Assembly: GCA_963773035.1 (NCBI GenBank) | Contig: CAVYZX010000037.1 | Coordinates: 372,001-436,000, forward strand | Direction of reading: 5' to 3' | Length of the DNA: 64,000 bases | DNA from: CAVRXZ01 sp963773035 | Lineage (GTDB): Bacteria; Acidobacteriota; Vicinamibacteria; Vicinamibacterales; CAVVIG01 | Shown: piece after piece, positions 27,757 to 35,176 of the stretch | Numbering within the stretch: position 1 is the stretch's first letter | Layout of the letters: the number at the start of each line of letters is the position of its first letter | Notes under the pieces: model-generated | What the model was told of the DNA's origin: nothing | The model's database searches: none | Seen by the model: only the letters and a program-made list of their open reading frames with translations | Program-made: the position numbers and the translations under genes

Positions 27757-28602
27757 CTACTTTCTTCCTTCGGGAAGCCGCCGCTCCGTCGAACCGACGT
27801 AATCGTGACTGATCGGATCGATGAGCCTCATCGGCGTCTGCAGGGATCGCTCTTCGTGAGCGTGCGCGATCAATCCCGGGAGCCGCGAAATGAGAAAGAT
27901 CGCATTCCCGAGCTCGTAGGCAAACCCGAGATCGGCACAAATCGCCGCGATGGCCCCATCGACGTTGACCGGCAAGGGGCGGCCGAACTGCTCCTGACGT
28001 GCATCGAGCGAACGCTCCGCCGTCCTGATGAGCCGCACGTGTTCACCTTCGAGCTCGAGCTCGAGAGCCATTTGAAACAACCGGCTTGCCCTGGGATCGC
28101 GTGTGTGAAAGCGGTGCCCGAATCCCGGCGGCACCTGATTCGAGCGGGCGCACTCCTCGATGAGGGTTTCGGCAGCCTCGTGCATCGAGCGACCGGCTCG
28201 CACGAGGGCCAGTCCGGTATCGAGGAACCGCATGCACGACTCGATGTCGCCGCCGTGATGGGGACCGAGCGCCAGAATCCCCGCGGCGACACAATCCTTC
28301 AGCGGGGCGCCAGAGGTCGCAACCGTGCGTGCGGTCAGACTCGAAGGCGGCGTCACGCCGTGATCGATTGACGAGATGAGCACGGCATTCAGCATGCGGC
28401 CTATGGAATGCGTCGGCAGCTCTCCCATCAGCAGGAGGTACACCGCTTCGGCAAACGAGAGCCGGCCCATCATCTCGTCGAGAGGGTAGCCCCGAACGAG
28501 CACCTGGTTGGGCGCGGTTGACGTGAGTGAGGTGTGCCAGCGGTCGCTCGGCGTCCGCGGCTGGGAACGACGATCTCTTTCGAATCCAGTCCGGATGGTC
28601 AT
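27757..28602 (-). CDS. Citrate synthase/citryl-CoA lyase-like enzyme
   Basis: A 281-residue member of the citrate synthase superfamily, much shorter than housekeeping citrate synthase (about 430). Active-site motifs are present: the first His in GPHHGGDIE, the second in PPGFGHRFHTRDPR, and the Asp in VNVDGAIAAI. The N-terminal large-domain helices are missing, as in enzymes annotated citryl-CoA lyase, which split or form citryl-CoA in reductive TCA variants. It could also be a 2-methylcitrate-like or secondary-metabolism synthase. It is followed by the M20 peptidase with a 2-base gap. ATG at 28602; the frame upstream overlaps upp and is not family-like. Confidence 0.82.
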   Translation of the reverse strand: MTIRTGFERDRRSQPRTPSDRWHTSLTSTAPNQVLVRGYPLDEMMGRLSFAEAVYLLLMGELPTHSIGRMLNAVLISSIDHGVTPPSSLTARTVATSGAPLKDCVAAGILALGPHHGGDIESCMRFLDTGLALVRAGRSMHEAAETLIEECARSNQVPPGFGHRFHTRDPRASRLFQMALELELEGEHVRLIRTAERSLDARQEQFGRPLPVNVDGAIAAICADLGFAYELGNAIFLISRLPGLIAHAHEERSLQTPMRLIDPISHDYVGSTERRLPEGRK

Positions 28603-28648
28603 ACCTGCACTTCCACTTCCTGGCGATCGACGCCAAAATCCATCTACG

Positions 28649-29278
28649 TCAGGCGGTCCCGTACAGACGGTCGCCGAAGTCGCCAAGCCCCGGAACGATG
28701 AACTTCTGCGCGTTCAGCCCTCGATCGATGACGGGTGTGTAGATCATCGCATCGGGGTGACGCTGCTCGACTGCAGCGATGCCTTCAGGGGCCGCGACGA
28801 TGCACACGACACGAATCGCTCGGGCGCCCGCACGAGCCAGCAGATCGAGTGCGGCGACGGCGCTTCCGCCGGTCGCTAGCATCGGATCGATCACCAATAT
28901 GCAGTTGCCGTCCAGCCGCGCCGGTAGTTTGGAGTAATACTGCGACGCGACGGCAGTGGACTCGTCACGTTGGAGCCCGATATATCCTACGCGCGCGGCG
29001 GGGACGAGCTCCAGTACCGCATCGAGCATCCCGAGACCCGCTCGAAGGACAGGTACGACCACGATGCCACACGCGATCCGCCGGCCATCCGCCGCCGGAG
29101 GATACAGCGGCGTTTGCACTTTCAAGTTCTCCGTGGGGATGTCGCGAAGTGCCTCGGCAGCGAGGACCAGGCTGATCCGTTTCGCTGCCCGGCGAAAGAG
29201 TTCTGAAGGCGTATCAGTGCCGCGAAGGGTGACCAGCGCATCGTGCACGACCGGATGTTCAATGACGTGAACCGGCAC
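28649..29278 (-). CDS. upp: Uracil phosphoribosyltransferase
   Basis: A 209-residue type I phosphoribosyltransferase converting uracil and PRPP to UMP in pyrimidine salvage. Key segments are VPVLRAGLGMLDA, VGYIGLQRDE, the PRPP loop CILVIDPMLATGGSAVAAL and the C-terminal DRGLNAQKFIVPGLGDFGDR. I choose GTG 29278 (MPVHVIEHP) rather than GTG 29287 because a TATAGT hexamer covers the first GTG and ends 7 bases before the second, suggesting a leaderless transcript. It is followed on the same strand by the citrate synthase-like and M20 genes. Confidence 0.96.
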   Translation of the reverse strand: MPVHVIEHPVVHDALVTLRGTDTPSELFRRAAKRISLVLAAEALRDIPTENLKVQTPLYPPAADGRRIACGIVVVPVLRAGLGMLDAVLELVPAARVGYIGLQRDESTAVASQYYSKLPARLDGNCILVIDPMLATGGSAVAALDLLARAGARAIRVVCIVAAPEGIAAVEQRHPDAMIYTPVIDRGLNAQKFIVPGLGDFGDRLYGTA

Positions 29279-29285
29279 GGCCCTC

Positions 29286-29291
29286 ACTATA
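29286..29291 (-). promoter_or_regulatory. -10 element for leaderless upp transcript
   Basis: TATAGT on the minus strand, 7 bases before the GTG at 29278. A start of transcription about 6-8 bases downstream would fall on the start codon itself. No -35 consensus or ribosome-binding site is evident, as expected for a leaderless promoter. Confidence 0.5.
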
Positions 29292-29331
29292 CTCCAAGGT
29301 TCAACCGAGATTGCTCACCTGCAACGTCATC

Positions 29332-29856
29332 TCACGGCTCGAGGACCGCGATGTAGGGCAGATTCCGGTACTGCTCGGCGTAGTCGAGTCCATAGCCGAC
29401 GACGAAACGATCCTCAATCGTGAAGCCAACATAGTCGACCTTCACGTCGATCTGACGCCGCGATGGCTTGCTGAGAAGACACGCGGTCCGCAACGCGTGC
29501 GGCCCGCGCGCGCGCAGGATGTCTTGGAGATACGTGAGCGTGAGGCCGGTGTCGACGATGTCTTCGATGATGACCACGTTCCTTCCGGCAAGTGTCGTAT
29601 CGAGATCCTTCAAGAGCCGCACCTCACCGGACGTGGTCGTGCTCGCCGCGTAGCTCGACATGGCCATGAAGTCCAACGAGACCGGCCCGGTCATTTGTCG
29701 CACCAGGTCCGAGAGAAAGATGAAGGCACCTTTCAGCACGGCGACGAGATGAAGGTCGGCGGGGAAGTCGCGACGGATTTCGACCGCCAGCTCGCCGACA
29801 CGCTTTTGAATCGCTTGATGAGAGAGTAGGATCTCGGTCGGCATCAAGTCGGACAT
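29332..29856 (-). CDS. hpt: Hypoxanthine phosphoribosyltransferase
   Basis: A 174-residue purine salvage enzyme that makes IMP (and GMP) from hypoxanthine (guanine) and PRPP. It shows the family motifs LVAVLKGAFIFLSDLVRQ, the flexible MSSYAASTTTSGEVRLLKD, the PRPP-binding VVIIEDIVDTGLTLTYL, and VGYGLDYAEQYRNLPYIAVL at the C terminus. The ATG at 29856 is 8 bases after a TATGAT hexamer, another leaderless-type start. It lies just upstream of upp on the same strand with its own promoter-like signal, grouping purine and pyrimidine salvage together, divergent from rpiB-deoC. Confidence 0.96.
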   Translation of the reverse strand: MSDLMPTEILLSHQAIQKRVGELAVEIRRDFPADLHLVAVLKGAFIFLSDLVRQMTGPVSLDFMAMSSYAASTTTSGEVRLLKDLDTTLAGRNVVIIEDIVDTGLTLTYLQDILRARGPHALRTACLLSKPSRRQIDVKVDYVGFTIEDRFVVGYGLDYAEQYRNLPYIAVLEP

Positions 29857-29864
29857 GGCCGCAG

Positions 29865-29870
29865 ATCATA
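29865..29870 (-). promoter_or_regulatory. -10 element for leaderless hpt transcript
   Basis: TATGAT on the minus strand, ending 8 bases before the hpt ATG. No Shine-Dalgarno sequence is found between the two. The geometry matches the elements at upp and at the sensor kinase (31558). Confidence 0.45.
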
Positions 29871-29939
29871 CTCGCGAGACCCTTATCTCGATGCTGACGC
29901 GAATTCTGTTCTTGCTGGAAGCGTGGGATAACGGTCTAG

Positions 29940-30025
29940 GCGCGCACGGCGCGCCTGCGAGGGAGCGGAGCGGGGCAGCGGGCCCCCGCGAGCGACCGAG
30001 CCGGGGTGTGGGGCGGAGCCCCACA
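29940..30025. repeat. GC-rich intergenic element with perfect hairpin before rpiB
   Basis: The gap between hpt and rpiB is filled by G/C-rich sequence (GCGCACGGCGCGC, then GGAGCGGAGCGGGG) ending in a perfect 8-base hairpin TGTGGGGC-GGA-GCCCCACA (30007-30025) that stops 6 bases before the rpiB ATG. It resembles dispersed GTGGGGCGGAGCCCCAC elements of related genomes. As RNA it would occupy the ribosome-binding region of rpiB. Confidence 0.6.
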
Positions 30026-30031
30026 TAACTA

Positions 30032-30661
30032 ATGAAGAGATTCGACATCATCACTGAAATCGATGCACGCAGCCTCGCATATGGCGAAACCGTCATCTTG
30101 TCGCGAGGCGGCCATGTGACGCCGCTGGCGCGGGATACACTGCGGGAGAAACGAGTCACCCTCATCGACGACGGACAGGCTTCCGATATCGACGCCTCGC
30201 TCGCGCCGAAGGCGGATGTGCGATCGGTGGCCATAGGCAGCGATCACACGGGCGTCGCGCTCCGGGAGGCTCTGACGACATTTCTGCGTGGTCGGGGCCT
30301 TGCGGTTCGGGATCTTGGCACCTACGGCAAAGACCCGGTCGACTATCCGGACATCGCGGCATCGGTCGGCCGTGCCGTGGCTGACGGCGAGGCAGACGCC
30401 GGCATCGTCATCGACGGCGCCGGAATCGGCTCGGCGATAGCTGCGAACAAGATTCGCGGCATTCGCGCGGCGATGGCCACGAACGAGACCGTCGCCCGGT
30501 ACTCACGAGAGCACAACGGCGCCAATGTTCTGACTCTGGGCGCGATGTTTTTGGCTGTCGAAGAGGCCAAGGCAATCGTGACGACGTGGCTGACGACGCC
30601 GATGCGCGAGCCGCGGTACATTAGGCGGCTCGTCAAGATTAAGGCGCTGGAGAAACCCTAG
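30032..30661 (+). CDS. rpiB: RpiB/LacAB-type sugar-phosphate isomerase with N-terminal extension
   Basis: A 209-residue protein. The C-terminal 145 residues are a ribose-5-phosphate isomerase B-type domain: AIGSDHTGVALREALTTFL at its start, then YPDIAASVGRAVADGEADAG, the anion-hole IDGAGIGSAIAANKIRGIRA (Cys of some homologues replaced by Ala-Gly) and ARYSREHNGANVLTLGA. The first 60 residues (ITEIDARSLAYGE, then GGHVTPLARDTLREKRV) are not part of RpiB; they resemble the short N-terminal module seen on microcompartment enzymes such as EutT/EutQ-like proteins. It sits 2 bases before deoC. Together they would connect pentose phosphate and deoxyribose phosphate salvage. Confidence 0.86.
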   Translation: MKRFDIITEIDARSLAYGETVILSRGGHVTPLARDTLREKRVTLIDDGQASDIDASLAPKADVRSVAIGSDHTGVALREALTTFLRGRGLAVRDLGTYGKDPVDYPDIAASVGRAVADGEADAGIVIDGAGIGSAIAANKIRGIRAAMATNETVARYSREHNGANVLTLGAMFLAVEEAKAIVTTWLTTPMREPRYIRRLVKIKALEKP

Positions 30662-30663
30662 TC

Positions 30664-31518
30664 ATGACGCCCGAGGAGGTCCGGCGCCTGATCGATATCA
30701 TCGTCGAGGAGATGGCCGCGGCAGCGCCGCGCTCCAGAACGTTGTGCGCGTGCCACTCGGTTCTGGACGACTGTTGCCCCGATCGTCTTCGGGGCGTGAT
30801 CGACGCCGGGGCGACGCGGGTTGGCCTGTACGCCGCCGGCGGCGCCCCAGACTCGATCGCGTCGCTGATCGACCATACCCTGCTCAAGCCGGATGCGACA
30901 CGCCAGCAGATCGAAGAAGTCTGCCGGGAAGCCTTGCAATTCAAGTTCGCCACGGTGTGCGTGAATCCGACGTGGGTCGCAACGTGCTCGACGTTGTTGC
31001 GCGGTCGCGGAGTTGGCGTGTGTTCCGTCGTCGGCTTTCCGCTGGGCGCAACGACGGCCGACGTCAAAGGCTACGAAACGCGTCGCGCGATGTTCGATGG
31101 CGCCACGGAAATCGACATGGTGATCAACGTGGGCGCGCTCAAGTCCGGCGACCTGCGCGTCGCCGAGCGCGATATCGAGGCAGTGACCGGAGCGTGTCGC
31201 GAATGCGGATCGATCAGCAAGGTCATCATCGAGGCAGCTCTACTCACGGACGAAGAGAAGATCACCGCCTGCACGCTGGCCAAAGCTGCTGGTGCTGATT
31301 ACGTAAAGACGTCGACCGGCTTCGGGCCCGGCGGCGCGACTCCGGCGGACGTCGCGTTGATGCGGCGCGCCGTCGGCGCAGAGATGGGCGTCAAGGCTGC
31401 TGGCGGCATCAGGGATCTGGAAGGACTGAAGGCGATGGTCGCAGCGGGCGCGACACGCGTGGGGGCCAGTGCGAGCGTGAAGATTCTTCAGCAGGCGCAG
31501 CGGGACGCGCGTTCGTAA
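30664..31518 (+). CDS. deoC: Deoxyribose-phosphate aldolase with N-terminal extension
   Basis: A 284-residue class I aldolase splitting 2-deoxyribose 5-phosphate into glyceraldehyde 3-phosphate and acetaldehyde. The DeoC core starts near residue 63 (SLIDHTLLKPDATRQQIEEV) and includes VGFPLGATTADVK, TEIDMVINVGALKSGD and the Schiff-base lysine in AGADYVKTSTGFGPGGAT, plus VKAAGGIRD. The first 60 residues are extra: an amphipathic helix (MTPEEVRRLIDIIVEEMA) followed by a Cys-rich piece (LCACHSVLDDCCPDR). The helix resembles encapsulation peptides of microcompartment cargo. No shell genes are in the window. It follows rpiB directly. Confidence 0.93.
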   Translation: MTPEEVRRLIDIIVEEMAAAAPRSRTLCACHSVLDDCCPDRLRGVIDAGATRVGLYAAGGAPDSIASLIDHTLLKPDATRQQIEEVCREALQFKFATVCVNPTWVATCSTLLRGRGVGVCSVVGFPLGATTADVKGYETRRAMFDGATEIDMVINVGALKSGDLRVAERDIEAVTGACRECGSISKVIIEAALLTDEEKITACTLAKAAGADYVKTSTGFGPGGATPADVALMRRAVGAEMGVKAAGGIRDLEGLKAMVAAGATRVGASASVKILQQAQRDARS

Positions 31519-31557
31519 AGAATTCGTAGCAAATCGCGCATCAGACGAACGCGGCCC

Positions 31558-31563
31558 TATAAT
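31558..31563 (+). promoter_or_regulatory. -10 element for leaderless sensor kinase transcript
   Basis: A perfect TATAAT ending 6 bases before the kinase ATG at 31570. There is no ribosome-binding site in between and no clear -35. It implies a leaderless mRNA for the kinase/response regulator pair. Confidence 0.55.
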
Positions 31564-31569
31564 CAGAAA

Positions 31570-32736
31570 ATGCGTTGGCGCGGATACCTGGCCGCCGCAG
31601 TGACTGTCACACTCGTGGTCGGCATCCTGCGGTCCGCGTCGGTCGAGACGGCGGGCATTGCCGCACCGCTCCTTCTTCTCAACGTCGTCATTGCCGCGCG
31701 ATTCTGGGGCATGGGCCCCGCACTCCTGGCCGCGACATCCGCCGCCGCCGCCCTGTCGTACTACTTCCTGCCGCCTCACGGTTTCGAAATCGAAGATCCC
31801 GACGACTGGATCGCCTTCGTGACGTTTCTCGGGACGGCCATCGTCGCTGGAGAACTTGCATCGCGCGCCGAGCGGCGAACCGCGGAGGCACAGCAGAAGA
31901 GCCGGGAAATCGAGCGGCTTTATGAGGAGCTGCACGCCGCATTCGACCGCGCCAGCGAGGCCGAAGCCGCGCGTCGAAACGAGGCGCTCAAGGCGGCGCT
32001 TCTTGGCGCGCTCACTCACAATTTGCGCACGCCCTTGACCTCGATCAAGGCGGCAGTTACGGCTCTGATCGGGGCCGGCGCCTGGACACCAACCTCGGAG
32101 CTGTCGGGCGAAGGGCGACGCGAGCTTCTGCAGGTGATCGACGAGGAGTCCGACCGGCTCAATCGGTACATCGAAGGGCTTTCGTCGGCAGACCGTCGTG
32201 ACGCGTCGCAAGCGCCGATGCTGCGCCACGAGAGGGTCGCCGACATCGTCAAGGCAGCCGTCGCGCGAGCGGACAACCTCACACGCGAGCACCGCGTGAC
32301 AGTCAATCTCCGAGAACCGTTGTCCCTGGTGTCGGTCGACTCAGCCTCGATTATCGAGGTGGTCTACATGCTGCTGGACAACGCCAGCAAATATTCGCCG
32401 GCCGGGACGACGATTCGAGTGAGCGCGACGTCCTTCGACGAGCGGTACGTCACGCTGATCGTCGCCGATGAAGGTCCTGGCGTTCCAGCGGAGCTGCGCG
32501 AGCGTGTCTTCGAGAATTTCTTCCGGATTCCTTCGCGAGAACCCACCGACCCGCGGCGTGTCGGCGTCGGTCTTGGTTTACCTATTGCGAGACGGCTGGT
32601 GGAAGCACAGGGCGGGACGATTGGGATTGAAATGCCCACAGCAGGAAAGGGCACCGCTGTGGTCTTGAAATTGCCGGCGTCCGAAGGAGACGTGGACGCC
32701 GGTCAGCCCGCGACCGCCATCGCGTTAGCGAGATGA
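31570..32736 (+). CDS. KdpD-like sensor histidine kinase (DUF4118 type)
   Basis: A 388-residue membrane kinase. Residues 1-95 hold three to four membrane spans of the DUF4118/KdpD transmembrane type (ARFWGMGPALLAATSAAAAL, YYFLPPHGFEI). A coiled coil leads to HisKA with LLGALTHNLRTPLTSIKAAV (phospho-His) and a HATPase with N box YMLLDNASKYSPAGT, VADEGPGVP and GVGLGLPIARRLVEAQGG. The N-terminal Usp/KdpD sensor region of true KdpD is absent, and no kdpFABC genes are nearby, so potassium sensing is not assured. The response regulator follows 49 bases later. Confidence 0.9.
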   Translation: MRWRGYLAAAVTVTLVVGILRSASVETAGIAAPLLLLNVVIAARFWGMGPALLAATSAAAALSYYFLPPHGFEIEDPDDWIAFVTFLGTAIVAGELASRAERRTAEAQQKSREIERLYEELHAAFDRASEAEAARRNEALKAALLGALTHNLRTPLTSIKAAVTALIGAGAWTPTSELSGEGRRELLQVIDEESDRLNRYIEGLSSADRRDASQAPMLRHERVADIVKAAVARADNLTREHRVTVNLREPLSLVSVDSASIIEVVYMLLDNASKYSPAGTTIRVSATSFDERYVTLIVADEGPGVPAELRERVFENFFRIPSREPTDPRRVGVGLGLPIARRLVEAQGGTIGIEMPTAGKGTAVVLKLPASEGDVDAGQPATAIALAR

Positions 32737-32785
32737 AGAGACGCACGATGCCAGGCCTGGAGAACAAGAAAGAGAGAGAGACAGT

Positions 32786-33484
32786 ATGAACGCTGTGATG
32801 GACCAGTCTCGAGTGCTCGTCGTCGATGATGAGCCACAAATCACGCGAGTGCTCAAAACCGTGCTGACCAGTCACGGTTATCACGTGCGGACGGCGGCCG
32901 AGGGCGAGTCGGCGCTCTCGAGTCTCGACGAATGGCACCCCGAGCTGGTCATCACCGATCTGTACATGCCGCGGATGGACGGCGTGGAGCTGTGCCGCCG
33001 CATCCGGGCGGTCTCGAGCGTACCGATCATCGTGTTGTCGGTGAAGGGGGAGGAGCGCTCCAAGGTCGAGGCACTCGATTCTGGAGCCGACGACTACGTC
33101 ACCAAACCCTTCGGGACCGATGAGCTCCTCGCACGAGTCCGCGCGGCGCTCCGCCGGGCCGGACCGGTCTCGGAGGTTGGCTCCTTCGAAGTCGGCAGCT
33201 TCCGAATCGACATGGATGCCCGGCGTGTTCACGTTCGTGGCAACGAGGTTCGCCTGACGCCAAAGGAGTTCGACCTGTTCGTCTACATGGCGCGTCATCC
33301 GAATCGAGTGCTGACTCATCGCACTCTGTTGGAGGCGGTGTGGGGTGGCGCGTCGCAGGAGCAGCCGGAATACCTGCGGGTGTTCATGGGCCAACTGCGC
33401 AAGAAGCTGGAAGCCGACCCGTCGAATCCCAAGTATTTGGTGACGGAGCCGTGGGTCGGTTATCGGTTCAACCCCCAAGGGTGA
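32786..33484 (+). CDS. OmpR-family response regulator (KdpE-like)
   Basis: A 232-residue regulator with a receiver domain (VLVVDDEPQITRVLKTVLTS, phospho-Asp in LVITDLYMPRMDG, Lys in DDYVTKPFGTDELL) and a winged-helix DNA-binding domain (VRLTPKEFDLFVYMARHPN, HRTLLEAVWG, YLRVFMGQLRKKLEADP, and the C-terminal LVTEPWVGYRF). The combination and partner kinase are closest to KdpE. An A/G-rich stretch (AAGAAAGAGAGAGAG) lies before the ATG. Its target is likely unlinked. Purine-rich repeat sequence follows its stop. Confidence 0.93.
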   Translation: MNAVMDQSRVLVVDDEPQITRVLKTVLTSHGYHVRTAAEGESALSSLDEWHPELVITDLYMPRMDGVELCRRIRAVSSVPIIVLSVKGEERSKVEALDSGADDYVTKPFGTDELLARVRAALRRAGPVSEVGSFEVGSFRIDMDARRVHVRGNEVRLTPKEFDLFVYMARHPNRVLTHRTLLEAVWGGASQEQPEYLRVFMGQLRKKLEADPSNPKYLVTEPWVGYRFNPQG

Positions 33485-33540
33485 TCGGGGGCGGGAAGGG
33501 CAGGTAGGGCGGGACAGGCAGGAGGGCAGGAGGTCGGACT
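33485..33540. repeat. Purine-rich low-complexity element
   Basis: About 50 bases of G-rich near-repeats (GGGCGGGAAGGGCAGG, then GGCAGGAGGGCAGGAGG) directly after the response regulator stop. It is the complement-type relative of the pyrimidine-rich stretch at 8690-8760. It seems to be a dispersed intergenic sequence; it could form G-quadruplex-like structure. Confidence 0.5.
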
Positions 33541-33585
33541 CCTACTTGATTGTCGTCCCGGGTTTGCGCAGAATCTGCCTTGCAC

Positions 33586-34560
33586 ATGAGACTCGGCTCA
33601 GGAGAAAGCCTACGCTGGGGAACCGCCCTTGCCGCATTGGCGCTGCTGGGAATCGTCGCTGCCGCACCGCGAAGTGCGGTCGTAAATCCACCGGCGCAGG
33701 CCCAGTCGGATTCGACTCCTGACATCGATCGCGCCATCCGCGGCGCGATCGATATTCACGTTCACAGCCTTCCCGACGACCGAGAGCGATCCCTGGACGG
33801 GCTCGAAGCGGCGATGTTCGCGCGTGCCCACGGCATGCGTGGCCTCGTCCTCAAGAATCACTACGAATCGACTGCCGGCCTCGTCTACATGGTGCGAAAA
33901 CAGGTACCTGCGGTGGAGGTGTTCGGGGGCATCGATCTGAATCTCACCGTTGGCGGCATGAACGCGGCAGCCGTGGAGCACATGACGAAGGTGAGCGGCG
34001 GCTACGGACGATTGGTATGGATGTCCACGTTCGACGCCGAGAATCAGGTCCGTTACTCGAAAGAGAATCGGCCGTTCGTCAGCGTGTCACGCGGCAACGA
34101 GTTGTTGCCGGCGACCAGGGACGTGATTGCGGCGATCGCGAAGCACGGACTCGTTCTCGCGACCGGGCACGTGTCCGCTGATGAAGGTCTGATGCTCCTT
34201 CGCGAGGGCCGGCGGCAGGGTGTCCAGCGGATGGTGGTGACACACGCCATGAACGCACCGATTCTGATGACCGTTCCGCAGATGCAGGCAGCCGCAAAGG
34301 AGGGCGCCTTCATCGAGTTCACTGGAGGTTCGGTCCGCGCCGCCAACGCCGCGGCGAGAATCGACAGCTATGCGGATGCGATTCGCAAGGTAGGACCGGA
34401 GTTCTGTATTCTTTCCAGCGACCTGGGTCAGAAGGACAATCCGCTCCCGGCGGAAGGTCTTGCGGAATTCGTCATGGCGCTTCGGATGCGAGGCTTCAGC
34501 GATCAGGACCTCGATCGCATGGCGAAACAGAATCCCGCACGATTGCTAGGACTTCAGTAA
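33586..34560 (+). CDS. DUF6282-like exported metal-dependent hydrolase
   Basis: A 324-residue amidohydrolase-fold protein. It has a signal peptide (WGTALAALALLGIVAAAPRSA). The first metal motif is IDIHVHSLPDD (HxH), followed by GLVLKNHYESTAGL (with the likely metal-bridging Lys/His), VLATGHVSADEGLML, MVVTHAMNAPI and SSDLGQKDNPLPAEGL (catalytic Asp). This is the DUF6282 branch of the TIM-barrel hydrolases; substrate unknown. The ATG at 33586 is preferred to an upstream start because it begins the signal peptide cleanly. It precedes the DUF1254/sulfatase genes but no operon is obvious (280 bases without a gene follow). Confidence 0.82.
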   Translation: MRLGSGESLRWGTALAALALLGIVAAAPRSAVVNPPAQAQSDSTPDIDRAIRGAIDIHVHSLPDDRERSLDGLEAAMFARAHGMRGLVLKNHYESTAGLVYMVRKQVPAVEVFGGIDLNLTVGGMNAAAVEHMTKVSGGYGRLVWMSTFDAENQVRYSKENRPFVSVSRGNELLPATRDVIAAIAKHGLVLATGHVSADEGLMLLREGRRQGVQRMVVTHAMNAPILMTVPQMQAAAKEGAFIEFTGGSVRAANAAARIDSYADAIRKVGPEFCILSSDLGQKDNPLPAEGLAEFVMALRMRGFSDQDLDRMAKQNPARLLGLQ

Positions 34561-34889
34561 GTGGGTCTCTCCCTGTGTCTTTCGGCACCATCAATGGCAG
34601 CCGGGCGCGATGTCTGGTCTCTGATTGAGTAATTGCGCCTGACCGCGCCAAGATCTTTTGGTGCAGCTCGTACTCGCCGCCACACCGCAGCGGCGATAGC
34701 CACAACCACCGTAACTGATAGGACTCACGAAATGTCGTGGGATTATTCCTCTTTAAGATGGCCAATCGCTCGTTATTGGCCAAAAATGCGAAGGGCGAGT
34801 CGGAGGCGTTTCTTGCTGGCAGCATCTAATTCCCCGCGGCATGACATCTCATCCGTCGACTTGTCCGCGCTCGCGGGTGGTATCCGCTG

Positions 34890-35155
34890 GTTTCACCCGA
34901 TACGACAGCGTCACGCGCTCCATGCTCCAGAGTCCGAGCGGTGACGCGGCCCACTCGTCGTACGACAACCTCAAACCGAACGCCGACGGTTCGATCGACT
35001 TGTACTTCGGGCCGAGCGCCCCGCAGGCATGGAGAACAACTGGATCCAGACCGTTCCCGGGCAAGGGCTGGTATCTTATGTTTCGCTTCTACACACCGAA
35101 AGAGGGACTGTTCGACGGTACGTGGAAACTGCCGGATGTCGAGCTGACGAAGTAA
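34890..35155 (+). pseudogene. DUF1214 C-terminal fragment
   Basis: A remnant equivalent to the last 85-90 residues of a DUF1254/DUF1214 protein: FTRYDSVTRSMLQSP, LKPNADGSIDLYFGPSAP, and, after two compensating frame shifts, NNWIQTVPGQGWYLMFRFYTPKEGLFDGTWKLPDVELTK. The rest of the gene is missing, and the sequence in front (34561-34889) contains no matching frame. The intact paralogue begins 21 bases downstream. It looks like a tandem duplicate that lost most of its body. Confidence 0.75.
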
Positions 35156-35176
35156 CGCGCAGAGGAGACAGTGACC

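Noticed and set aside
31240..32292. 350-codon minus-strand frame
   Set aside because: Opposite deoC and the KdpD-like kinase, whose domain motifs are clear on the plus strand.
31570..33484. Complete Kdp potassium-sensing system
   Set aside because: The KdpD-type N-terminal sensor domain and kdpFABC are missing, so only the architecture is KdpDE-like.
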